A DNA stretch of 15,417 nucleotides, taken from contig DEKA01000004.1 in the NCBI GenBank assembly GCA_002353635.1, positions 1 to 15,417 on the forward strand, given 5' to 3'. The notes beneath the pieces were generated by a model. The model saw nothing but the letters and a program-made list of their open reading frames with translations. It had not been told where the DNA came from and made no database searches. The translations under genes were made by a program, and so were the position numbers. Below are positions 7,051-15,100 of the stretch, piece by piece (position 1 is the stretch's first letter; each line of letters begins with the position of its first letter). Source of the stretch: Lachnospiraceae bacterium UBA2734 (lineage in GTDB: Bacteria > Bacillota > Clostridia > Lachnospirales > Lachnospiraceae).

Positions 7051-7127
7051 GACTGCTGATCATACGCTGATCCCGATTTCAGTGGAAGGCCGGCAATCAG
7101 ATCCAGGACTCTTTCGTAACCAGCCCC

Positions 7128-7745
7128 TCAGTTCTCCTCCATCACTGCACGAATGGCTCCCTGTGAATAACCTTTTCTGTATAAAAAGGCCTTCATCTTC
7201 TGCACATCCTGCCATTCAGCATGGTCTGGATCATAATGCTTCTTCTCAAGCAGCGCCCTGATCTGAGCCTTCTCAGCCTCCAGAGAAGACTCTCCTGTCT
7301 CTTCTTCCTCATTCTCAAAGGCCTCTTTGATCAGCTCACTGTCGACGCCCTTCTTCATGAGGTCCATACGAATGCGGGTTTTGCTCCTGTCTGACAGGTG
7401 AAAATGTACATAATTGGCTGCCAGACGCCTGTCGTCGACATAGTGTGCCTTTACCATCTCGGCCACAGCGCCGGCAGCAGTTTCACGTGGGAACCCGCTC
7501 TGTATAAGTTTGTCGTAGAGTCCCTTCTCAGAGTAATCGCAGTTCATAAGGAGACTCCCGCACTTATGCAATGCATCCGCACGGAACTGGTCCTCCAGCT
7601 CTGTCCATACCTCTTCCGGGATCTCTTCTCCCTCCTTCAGACCATAAAGGAAGACATCTTTCCTATGGAGCACAAAAGTCTCTTCATAATCCACCTCTAT
7701 CCTGCATTTGGTTTTTCCCTGTGGCTGTAAGGCTGTAATGAGCAT
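7128..7745 (-). CDS. recX: Regulatory protein RecX
   Basis: Modulates RecA filaments, usually limiting their growth or activity. The 205 residues are at the usual length for Firmicute RecX and consist of an N-terminal variable part followed by helical three-helix repeats. Family-typical stretches include KLIQSGFP (76-87 region), the AAGAVAEMVKAHYVDDRRLAANYV block (about 91-114), TRIRMDLMKKGV, and a C-terminal block ending MKAFLYRKGYSQGAIRAVMEE. AGGAGG lies 11 nt before the ATG. The gene begins only 35 nt after the recA stop with no promoter between, the common recA-recX operon, so it should be SOS-induced together with recA. Confidence 0.9.
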   Translation of the reverse strand: MLITALQPQGKTKCRIEVDYEETFVLHRKDVFLYGLKEGEEIPEEVWTELEDQFRADALHKCGSLLMNCDYSEKGLYDKLIQSGFPRETAAGAVAEMVKAHYVDDRRLAANYVHFHLSDRSKTRIRMDLMKKGVDSELIKEAFENEEEETGESSLEAEKAQIRALLEKKHYDPDHAEWQDVQKMKAFLYRKGYSQGAIRAVMEEN

Positions 7746-7780
7746 GAAGAGCTTTTCCTCCTGTATGCGAAATCGATTAA

Positions 7781-8869
7781 TTACTCCGCAGCATCCTCCG
7801 GCAGCTCCACTGCCTCACCTGCGACAGCCCCCTCAGCGTCAGGTCCCGCAGGTTTTCTCGCACCTTCCGGATTGAGGCCATAGTGCTCTCTGACCTTCAT
7901 ATCCAGCTCATAGAGGAGCTCAGGATGATCCTCAATATACTTCTTCGCGTTCTCGCGGCCCTGTCCGATCTTTGATCCCTCATAGTTGTACCATGCGCCG
8001 CTCTTGTTCACGATGTCGGCATTGGCAGCGAGATCCAGCACATCTCCGGAGTAAGATATTCCCTTTCCAAACATAATATCGAACTCAGCCTCCTTGAAGG
8101 GCGGAGCAATCTTGTTCTTCACCACCTTCACTCTGGTGCGGTTGCCGACAACCTCGCCGTTTTGCTTGATCGAGTCAATTCTGCGCACATCCAGACGGAT
8201 AGATGAATAGAACTTGAGTGCACGGCCGCCTGTCGTGGTCTCGGGATTGCCGAACATCACACCAACCTTCTCACGCAGCTGGTTGATGAAGACAACTGAA
8301 CAATTCGACTTCGAAATGACTGCAGTGAGTTTGCGCAGTGCCTGCGACATCAGTCTTGCCTGCAGACCGACATGTGCATCACCCATGTCGCCATCGATCT
8401 CCTGCTTCGGAACAAGTGCTGCAACAGAGTCGACAACCACGATGTCAATTGCGCCGGAACGAACCATCGTCTCAGCAATCTCAAGGCCCTGCTCACCGGA
8501 ATCCGGCTGCGAGATGTAGAGATTGTCAATATCCACTCCGATATTGCGTGCATAGACAGGATCCAGCGCATGCTCCGCATCGATGAATCCGGCAATACCG
8601 CCTCTTCTCTGTACCTCGGCGATCATGTGCAGTGTCAGTGTTGTCTTACCGGAAGACTCCGGTCCATACACCTCAATAATTCTCCCCTTGGGGATACCGC
8701 CCATACCGAGCGCAATATCCAGCGAGAGAGACCCTGTAGGTGTGGTCTCAATATTCATATTGGTAGCAGGATCACCCAGTTTCATCACGGCACCCTTGCC
8801 GTATTGCTTCTCAATCTGTGCGATAGCTGCATCCAGTGCCTTTAGTTTGTCGTTGTGATCCATTCCCAT
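7781..8869 (-). CDS. recA: Recombinase RecA
   Basis: ATP-dependent strand-exchange protein and co-protease for LexA self-cleavage. Of 362 residues, the core shows the N-terminal helix ALDAAIAQIEKQYGKGAVM (11-29), Walker A GPESSGKT (69-76), FIDAEHALDP (95-104), the Walker B region IDIVVVDSVAALVP, the L1 loop around GDMGDAHVGLQARLMSQ, and the L2 region with FGNPETTTGGRALKFY. The C-terminus is acidic, as usual. AAGGAG sits 10 nt before the first ATG; a second ATG two codons later is a possible alternative start. A strong promoter and an SOS box lie just upstream, and recX follows closely. Confidence 0.98.
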   Translation of the reverse strand: MGMDHNDKLKALDAAIAQIEKQYGKGAVMKLGDPATNMNIETTPTGSLSLDIALGMGGIPKGRIIEVYGPESSGKTTLTLHMIAEVQRRGGIAGFIDAEHALDPVYARNIGVDIDNLYISQPDSGEQGLEIAETMVRSGAIDIVVVDSVAALVPKQEIDGDMGDAHVGLQARLMSQALRKLTAVISKSNCSVVFINQLREKVGVMFGNPETTTGGRALKFYSSIRLDVRRIDSIKQNGEVVGNRTRVKVVKNKIAPPFKEAEFDIMFGKGISYSGDVLDLAANADIVNKSGAWYNYEGSKIGQGRENAKKYIEDHPELLYELDMKVREHYGLNPEGARKPAGPDAEGAVAGEAVELPEDAAE

Positions 8870-8918
8870 GATATGATGACTCCTTCTCTATGTCCGAACA
8901 CCGTCCGATGAATATATC

Positions 8919-8930
8919 GAACGTCTGTTC
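8919..8930 (-). promoter_or_regulatory. LexA-type SOS box of recA
   Basis: GAACGTCTGTTC lies just downstream of the recA -10, around the transcription start, where bound LexA would block initiation. It has the Gram-positive GAAC-N4-GTTC form. Confidence 0.88.
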
Positions 8931-8938
8931 TGTTTAAC

Positions 8939-8967
8939 AGTATAGCATCTGCCGGTGCAGGATGCAA
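8939..8967 (-). promoter_or_regulatory. recA promoter
   Basis: On the minus strand, TTGCAT (8962-8967), a 17-nt spacer and TATACT (8939-8944) make a good sigma-A promoter. The transcription start would fall near the SOS box, leaving a leader of about 60 nt. Confidence 0.82.
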
Positions 8968-9132
8968 TACTGCCAGCGGCCGTTTTCATTTGAATTGATT
9001 GCACCTGAAGTTTAGAGGTTAATGAATAGATTGCAGAAGAAATGTGGGCAGATATATAGCTAGTGAATATTGCTGATAATTATATTCAGAAATGAAATGT
9101 CAAATAAGGACCGGATAATGATCTAACCGTAT

Positions 9133-9167
9133 AGTTATCTGAGCGGACGTGAGCAAATCAGATAACT
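9133..9167. repeat. Perfect 10-bp inverted repeat, 15-nt centre
   Basis: AGTTATCTGA (9133-9142) and TCAGATAACT (9158-9167) are exact inverted copies. No gene starts within 200 nt, and no T-run follows. Confidence 0.6.
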
Positions 9168-9256
9168 TGCGATAATAATAACATGATAGGCAGATTGTGT
9201 ATACACCTTTCTATGAACACTTTTCAAAGATATCGACCGGGAACGATACTTCCTGA

Positions 9257-9357
9257 TTCATCCAAATCCCAGGAAATTCTCTCCTTTGGCCGTAATTTTT
9301 CTGCGGCCATTGCAGTTATTCATCCATTTCCACGGAAATTCCTTTCCGTGGCCGTAA
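9257..9357. repeat. Pair of diverged 39-nt direct repeats, 62-nt period
   Basis: Copies at 9257-9295 and 9319-9357 both begin TTCATCCA and end GGCCGTAA, with about 30 of 39 positions identical. Copy two contains a perfect 9-bp hairpin (9330-9351, CCACGGAAA/TTTCCGTGG with a TTCC loop). Copy one forms a weaker version of the same hairpin. Confidence 0.5.
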
Positions 9358-9395
9358 AACTCACTAAAGCCTGCATGGCCTTGCATCCAAATCTC

Positions 9396-9836
9396 TCACA
9401 TCGCGTAATTCATGAGCCCTCTCTTCGAAATCTCGACCTCATGTACAATGATACCCATCTTCTCTTTCGAGGCAGGCGGGATCGCCGCCAGCTCCGACGG
9501 CTTCATAACTCTCTCTTCATAGACAGTTTCACTCCGGCCGCCCTTCGTGCGTGTCACAGGATAATAGATCCGCACCTTCGTGCGCATCCTGTCGTAGATC
9601 TCCGTGCTCTGTGCATCCGGTGCCATGTAATAGAAGTGACTCTCAAGCGTAGTATCGTCCGCAACCTCCTGCAGAAAATACCGCTTAATGATGCACCTGT
9701 ACTTATAAGAGAGGTCCTCATTGTCCATGAGCTGGGCATAGCTGAGCTTTGCGCCGATCGTCACGGCGTAGAGGTCGTCAATAATATACTGAAAATCTCC
9801 ATATTGATTGCTCTTATCCATAAAGCCCATTTTCAC
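9396..9836 (-). CDS. Conserved-looking protein of unknown function (146 residues)
   Basis: I do not recognise this protein. It is soluble, without signal peptide or membrane helix, and rich in tyrosine and charged residues. An N-terminal half (DFQYIIDDLYAVTIG, then YKYRCIIKRYFLQEVADD) is followed by a strand-rich part with KVRIYYPVTRTKGG and a C-terminal IIVHEVEISKRGL. The upstream start is GTG at 9834-9836, overlapping the stop of the sigma-like gene by 4 bp (GTGA), which points to translational coupling; ATG codons at 9830 and 9821 are alternatives. The tight linkage suggests a partner of the sigma-like protein. Normal codon use and the overlap argue that it is real. Confidence 0.72.
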   Translation of the reverse strand: MKMGFMDKSNQYGDFQYIIDDLYAVTIGAKLSYAQLMDNEDLSYKYRCIIKRYFLQEVADDTTLESHFYYMAPDAQSTEIYDRMRTKVRIYYPVTRTKGGRSETVYEERVMKPSELAAIPPASKEKMGIIVHEVEISKRGLMNYAM

Positions 9837-10585
9837 GCCTGCTTATAATCAATCGAATCGATCTTGTTCGCGCTGATCCGGATCGCGTCCATGATCTCAT
9901 CCTCGGTCACATCGCCCTCTGCAGCCAGCTCCTCGACTGTCACCTTGCGTCCAAGATCCGCCGCCAGCTCATCTGCCTTCTCCTTCACCTTGTTCGTGAG
10001 ATCAGCGGCGTCCTGCCCTGCAACTGCCTGGTCCATGTCCTCTGCAATAAGTTCCTCCATCGCCGTCATAATTCTCTGCGCGAGATCCGGCTTTACCTCC
10101 GAAGGCTTGTCCAGAGGCGCAAGGAGCTTCACACCGCGCATGAGCGCCTCATTTCCGATCCCGATGAGATCCTCCATATAGACGCCCTGCCCGATGTAGA
10201 GCTTCGCGATGTCCACAACATCGCTGAGCATCGTCTCCGCAAGCCTTCTCTGCGCATCAGCCTCGCCTGCCATTGCCTGGATCTCCAGCGCCTCCAGCTC
10301 GCCCTCCGAAGGCTGCTCAATCCGGCTCACCATCTCTTCATAATCCTTGAGATAGTTGTGCTCCTCCTCCGTCAGCACGTCCTCCAGAGGAAGTGCCTCG
10401 TCGACACCGATATTGTTCGCGTGCAGATAGTTCTCCACCTGCTTCATCTGCGCATCATCGAGCTGCAGATCGCCGAATGCATCCTGCAGGTCCTGACGCG
10501 AAATGACATTGTGGTTCTTCTGTGCCTTCTTCAGCACAGCCTGCAGCATCGTAATAAAATTCTCTTCCTTTGAAAATTCGTTCAT
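9833..10585 (-). CDS. Degenerate sigma-70-like protein without region 4
   Basis: Its 250 residues resemble parts of a primary sigma factor. Residues 24-62 look like region 1.1 (ISRQDLQDAFGDLQ, then a helix and NNIGVDE). LTEEEHNYL (71-79) recalls region 1.2. Residues 107-152 match regions 2.1-2.2, the part that binds the beta-prime coiled coil: AQRRLAETMLSDVVDIAKLY and GNEALMRGV. The aromatic FSTYA..WWIRQA segment of regions 2.3-2.4 is absent; an acidic helix AQRIMTAMEELIAEDMDQ takes its place. Residues 199-245 resemble region 3 (ADLGRKVTVEELAAEG), and region 4 is missing. The ATG at 10583-10585 follows GAGGAG; an ATG 30 nt upstream has no ribosome binding site. It probably contacts RNA polymerase without recognising promoters. 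That function is inferred. Confidence 0.78.
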   Translation of the reverse strand: MNEFSKEENFITMLQAVLKKAQKNHNVISRQDLQDAFGDLQLDDAQMKQVENYLHANNIGVDEALPLEDVLTEEEHNYLKDYEEMVSRIEQPSEGELEALEIQAMAGEADAQRRLAETMLSDVVDIAKLYIGQGVYMEDLIGIGNEALMRGVKLLAPLDKPSEVKPDLAQRIMTAMEELIAEDMDQAVAGQDAADLTNKVKEKADELAADLGRKVTVEELAAEGDVTEDEIMDAIRISANKIDSIDYKQA

Positions 10586-10640
10586 CCCACTCCTCAACCG
10601 CCAAGCCTGCGGCATTTCATCAAAGAATCAATACAATAAT

Positions 10641-10660
10641 CCTGCCCACGCAACGGCAGG
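10641..10660 (-). other. Hairpin between the membrane gene and the sigma-like gene
   Basis: CCTGCC and GGCAGG form a 6-bp GC-rich stem with an 8-nt loop just after the stop of the membrane gene. On the minus strand it is followed by ATTATTGT, not a true T-run, so it is at most a leaky terminator or processing site within the presumed operon. Confidence 0.35.
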
Positions 10661-10666
10661 CACTGA

Positions 10667-11755
10667 TCACTTCTTCTCCACCTGCATCGGCAGCGGTCCC
10701 TTCCCGTCCTTCGCATGAATGTGCAGGAAGAGATGATCCTGACAGAACTCGTAGTTGCCCTCGCACTTGGAGCAGTAACGGAACTCAAGGTTCGGATCAT
10801 CCAGCTCCGTCCGCCCGCAGATCGCACACCTGTGGACAGCACCGCGCGGATTCATGTGCACCGGCGAACCATTGCCGATATTTCCGCCTGCATGGTGCCA
10901 CACACCGTCCGCAGTTCCATTGCCCGCACCATTCGTACTGCTGCCATCATTTCTACCGTTCCGTCCAAATCCGAAGCCGCTTCCCGAACCATTTCCGCCG
11001 CGTCTCCATCCGTTCCCGGAAGCGCCGCCCCTCGAAGATGAGCCGCGCATCGCCTTCTTGAAATCTCTCCTTCTCTTCCACTCCTTGAAGCTGAGGCCTC
11101 CCATTCTCGTGGAGATGAAGAAAATGAAAAAGTTCGCCAGCGACGCCGCCATCGCAAAGCACAGATAATACGCTCCGCCTGCTGCCGCCTTTACGAAATC
11201 ATAAGCGAGCAGCGCACCGTACGCAATCCCCAGCCACTTCGTCTTCACCGGCAGAATGAAGAAGAGCAGCACCACCGCCTCCGGAAACGTCGCCGCGTAC
11301 GCGAGAAAGATCGACATATTGACGTAATACGTACTGAAAACAATACTGATCACGCGAAAGTACATCCCGCCCATCAGCTTCACACCGGGATCTCCGATCA
11401 GATACGCAAACCCCATCATCAGAAATGCGCCGATGATTGTGCACAGCATACCGCCGAAAATATAGACGTTGTACCTCCACGTTCCCCACGTCCGCTCCAG
11501 CGCCGTACCGATCTGATAGTAGAACAGGAGCATAATGAGCACAAAGAAAATATTGCTGCTGTCCGGCGGTACAATGAGCCAGGTCACAAGACGCCAGATC
11601 TGCCCGTGCAGAATTGCATATGGATCCAGCGTCAGCATCAGCAGAAATTTTGCATTGATCTGTCTGATGATGTAGCCGCATGCGTAGCACATGATCAGCA
11701 CGAGTGAGAGATTTCTGATTGCATATCGTCCAAGTTTCTTTTCCAGCCAGTCCAT
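10667..11755 (-). CDS. Rhomboid-like membrane protein with Gly-rich linker and C-terminal zinc ribbon
   Basis: Residues 1-215 form about six membrane helices in a rhomboid-like order: GQIWRLVTW (51-59), then ALERTWGTWRYNVY (85-98) and FPEAVVLLFFILPVKTKWLG (157-176). The GxSG active-site serine and the matching histidine are not seen, so it is probably a non-protease pseudo-rhomboid or derlin-like protein. A basic stretch WKRRRDFKKAMR (226-237) follows the last helix, then a Gly/Asn/Ser/Arg-rich linker (238-300), then a zinc-ribbon-like end with C310, C313, C328, C331, C338, H341, H345 and H347. The ATG at 11753-11755 has AAGGA just upstream; the frame is open further up, but that part looks non-coding. 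It is probably first in a group with the sigma-like gene, 81 nt away. Confidence 0.8.
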   Translation of the reverse strand: MDWLEKKLGRYAIRNLSLVLIMCYACGYIIRQINAKFLLMLTLDPYAILHGQIWRLVTWLIVPPDSSNIFFVLIMLLFYYQIGTALERTWGTWRYNVYIFGGMLCTIIGAFLMMGFAYLIGDPGVKLMGGMYFRVISIVFSTYYVNMSIFLAYAATFPEAVVLLFFILPVKTKWLGIAYGALLAYDFVKAAAGGAYYLCFAMAASLANFFIFFISTRMGGLSFKEWKRRRDFKKAMRGSSSRGGASGNGWRRGGNGSGSGFGFGRNGRNDGSSTNGAGNGTADGVWHHAGGNIGNGSPVHMNPRGAVHRCAICGRTELDDPNLEFRYCSKCEGNYEFCQDHLFLHIHAKDGKGPLPMQVEKK

Positions 11756-12181
11756 AATTGTCCTTACTAATACTAATGATTGATGTCCGGGTACACCTTG
11801 TCTCAAACTATTTACAAACCAATGCATTGCCCTTATAGGAGAGCGGGCATCCGCAGGAATCTGCAGGCTCCGCCCCAATGCCTCGCGCCGCTGACAAAGA
11901 AAATACATAAGGCTATCGGCGCTATTGCAATATTGTATCATACCTGACAATTCACACCGGTGAAATTTCTATAAAGGGAATACAGCATACACCCAAACTT
12001 CACATTTTGTGGTAACCTGTGTCGTTGACATTAAATTGTGCGCGATTTAGAATCGCCATAGTACGCGGTTGATTCCATACCATTTTAATAGGTAGAAACC
12101 TTCCGCGAAAACATCGATACAGCTTGTCAAAGGAAGAACCCGGAAGACCTGCGTCGCTCGTGACAAGGCAGAATACCCTGG
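11756..12181. other. Divergent intergenic region
   Basis: Separates the membrane gene (minus) from the activase gene (plus). It contains the activase promoter (12025-12053), an overlapping palindrome, a CACCGGTG core palindrome near 11959, and a leader of about 120 nt before the activase ATG, with a possible CGCGG/CCGCG stem around 12064-12114. For the minus strand, only weak promoter candidates were seen, such as TATAGA near 11970. The minus-strand frame extending to 11950 lacks a ribosome binding site and is probably not translated. Confidence 0.5.
12025..12053 (+). promoter_or_regulatory. Promoter of the activase-DUF2229 gene
   Basis: TTGACA (12025-12030), a 17-nt spacer and TAGAAT (12048-12053) make a near-consensus sigma-A promoter. 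An inverted repeat GCGATT-TAG-AATCGC (12042-12056) covers the -10 and could be an operator. Confidence 0.75.
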
Positions 12182-15100
12182 ATGCAGTATAACGATTTTT
12201 CCTCTGACATCACAAATGTGGAGAATATAGATTTGATCGCAAAAGATTACACCCTCGGAATTGATATCGGTTCCACTACAGTCAAGGTTGCGCTCATGGA
12301 TGCGCAGCACCATCTTATTTTCGGCGACTATAAGCGCCACCATGCCGAGATCAGAAAGACCCTCTATGCTCTTCTGATCGAGATCCACGACAAGATGCCG
12401 GACATCACGATTCATCCCGTGATCACAGGATCCGGCGGACTCTCTCTTGCCAACTACCTTGGTGTTCCCTTCGTCCAGGAGGTCGTGGCCGAGGCTGCCG
12501 CCATCGAGGAGATCGCGCCGCAGACAGACGTCGCAATTGAGCTGGGCGGCGAGGATGCGAAGATTATCTATTTTGAGAACGGCAACGTCGAGGAGAGGAT
12601 GAACGGCACCTGCGCAGGCGGCACAGGCTCTTTTATCGACCAGATGGCTTCTCTCCTGCAGACAGACGCGAAGGGCCTGAACGAGTACGCGAAGAACTAC
12701 CAGTCGCTCTATACCATTGCGGCCCGCTGCGGCGTATTCGCAAAGTCCGATATCCAGCCCCTCATCAATGACGGCGCGAGAAAGGAGGACCTGGCTGCCT
12801 CTATTTTCCAGGCAGTTGTGATTCAGACCATCTCCGGCCTCGCACAGGGCAAGCCGATCAGAGGACATGTGGCCTTTCTCGGCGGCCCGCTCCACTTCCT
12901 GACAGAGCTGCGCGCGGCATTTATCCGTGAGCTCCATCTCGACGACGAGCACATCGTAAATGTGGAGAATTCTCACCTCTTCCCGGCCATGGGGAGTGCC
13001 CTCAACGCGAAAGAGGACAATTTCTGCACGCTTGAGGAGCTGATCGACAAAACCTCCCGCCCGATGCAGATGGAGTTCGAGGTTGCCCGCATGGAGCCCC
13101 TCTTCCACTCCAAAGAGGAGTATGACGAGTTCTGTGCGCGCCACAACACAGCTAAGGTAAAGAAGGGCGACCTCTCCGCGTATCAGGGAAAAGCCTTCCT
13201 TGGCATTGATGCGGGCTCCACGACGACGAAGCTCGCCCTTGTCGGTGAGGACGGCGAGCTCCTCTGGAGCTTCTACTCCTCCAACAACGGATCACCCATT
13301 AAGACAGCCATCCGCGGCATCACAGAGCTCGACCACGCCATGCCGAGGAGCGACATTACCATCTCCGGCGGATGCTCCACCGGCTACGGCGAGGCCCTCA
13401 TGAAGGCAGCCTTCAAGCTCGACCACGGCGAGGTTGAGACGATTGCGCACTACTACGGCGCATCGTATTTTGATCCGCAGGTGGACTGCATCCTCGATAT
13501 CGGCGGACAGGACATGAAGTGCATCCGCATCAAGAACGGCGCAGTAGACTCCGTGACGCTCAACGAGGCGTGCTCCTCCGGCTGCGGCTCCTTTATAGAG
13601 ACCTTTGCCAAGTCGCTGAAGTACTCGGTGCAGGATTTCGCCAAGGCGGCGCTCTTTGCCGAGCACCCGATTGACCTCGGCACACGCTGCACTGTTTTCA
13701 TGAATTCGAGGGTTAAGCAGGCGCAGAAGGAGGGCGCAGCGGTTGCGGACATCTCTGCCGGCCTTGCGTACTCTGTCATCAAGAATGCGCTCTTTAAGGT
13801 AATGAAGGTCTCCTCCGCGCAGGAGCTGGGCCGCAACATTGTCGTGCAGGGCGGTACTTTTTATAATGACGCCGTACTGCGCGCCTTCGAGCTGATCTCC
13901 AACGGCCACGTGATCCGCCCTGACATTGCGGGCATCATGGGAGCCTTCGGCGCTGCGCTCATCGCAAGAGAGCGCTACGACGAGAGCATCCCGACAACGA
14001 TGCTCAGCTTCGAGGAGATGGAGAACCTCACGTTCGAGACGACGCTTGGCAACTGCGGCAAGTGCGCGAACAACTGCCGCCTGACCATCAACCACTTCAG
14101 CGACGGCCGCCAGTTCATCACCGGCAACCGCTGCGAGAGAGGTCTGGGTCTCGAGAAGACGGACAACGGCATCCCGAACCTTTATAAATACAAGATGGGC
14201 CGTATTTTCGGCTACCGCCCGCTCTCCAAGACCGAGGCCACAAGGGGCACCGTCGGCATTCCCAGAGTCCTGAACATGTACGAGGATTACCCGTTCTGGG
14301 CGACGTTCTTCAAGGAACTGGGCTATCGAGTCGTGCTCTCTCCGCCCTCAACCCACAAGATTTACGAGATGGGCATCGAGTCCATTCCGTCCGAGTCCGC
14401 ATGTTACCCCGCGAAAATAACGCACGGGCACATCCAGTGGCTCATTAACCAGAAGGTCGACTTTATTTTCTATCCCGCCCTCTTTTATGAGCGGAAGGAA
14501 TTTAAGGATGCGGACAACCACTACAACTGCCCGATCGTCACCTCGTACTCCGAGAACATCAAGAACAACGTCGAGGAGATCATGCGCGGCGAAGTGAAGT
14601 TCCGCAACCCCTTCATGGCCTTCACAGATCTGAAAACAGTGACCTCCGCGCTCACAAAAGAGTTCGCGGACATTCCCGAGCAGGAAGTTATCTCCGCCTG
14701 CGCAAAGGCGTGGGATGAGCTCGCACAGTGCCGCAAGGACATCCAGGCAGAGGGCGAGCGCACACTGAAGTTCATGGAGGATCACCATATCCACGGCATC
14801 GTTCTCGCGGGGCGCCCGTACCATCTCGATCCCGAGATCAACCACGGCATTCCGGAGATGATCAATTCCTATGGCTTTGCTGTGCTCTCCGAGGACTCGA
14901 TCTCACACCTGGCGAATCCCGACAGGCCGCTGTACGTGCTGGATCAGTGGATGTACCACTCAAGACTCTATGCAGCTGCCAGCTACATCAAGACGAGGGA
15001 CGATCTGGACATGATCCAGCTCAACTCCTTCGGCTGCGGCGTGGACGCTGTCACGACGGATCAGGTGAACGATATTCTCTCCGGATCCGACAAGATTTAT

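Larger units (their letters stand above)
6719..7127. other. Gene-free control region upstream of comM
   Basis: This 409-nt AT-rich spacer lies between recX and comM. It holds an SOS box (6862-6873), a weak -10-like TATAAA on the minus strand (6831-6836) without a convincing -35, a consensus DnaA box (6758-6766), a G-poor A/C-rich leader on the minus strand, a 7-bp inverted repeat AAAACCG/CGGTTTT (6964-6970 and 6984-6990), and a tandem 21-nt duplication (7009-7050). No open frame of note was found on either strand. A clear terminator for recA-recX was not found. Confidence 0.6.
8968..9395. other. Gene-free stretch with several inverted repeats
   Basis: This spacer of about 430 nt lies between the sigma-like gene group and recA, both transcribed on the minus strand. 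It contains a 7-bp inverted repeat TGAATAT/ATATTCA (9064-9070, 9082-9088), a perfect 10-bp inverted repeat (9133-9167), two related repeats 62 nt apart (9257-9295, 9319-9357), and hairpins at 9287-9309 and 9330-9351. No T-run follows the hairpins in either direction, so none is a classical terminator. The plus-strand frame that crosses the region continues antisense to a better gene and was not accepted. Confidence 0.55.

Noticed and set aside
9183..9848. Plus-strand frame of 221 codons through the repeat-rich spacer
   Set aside because: About two thirds is antisense to the 146-residue gene and the rest crosses the hairpin repeats; no ribosome binding site precedes the ATG.
11756..11950. Upstream extension of the rhomboid-like protein
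   Set aside because: The added residues resemble no membrane-protein start, while the internal ATG at 11753-11755 has AAGGA at good spacing and begins right before the first helix.
12047..13144. Long minus-strand frame (365 codons) at the start of the activase gene
   Set aside because: It is antisense to a clearly conserved activase domain; its translation has no recognisable motif, and such mirror frames are common in GC-rich coding DNA.
13292..14095. Minus-strand frame of 267 codons within the activase gene
   Set aside because: Antisense to the second activase domain with its conserved cysteines; no independent support.
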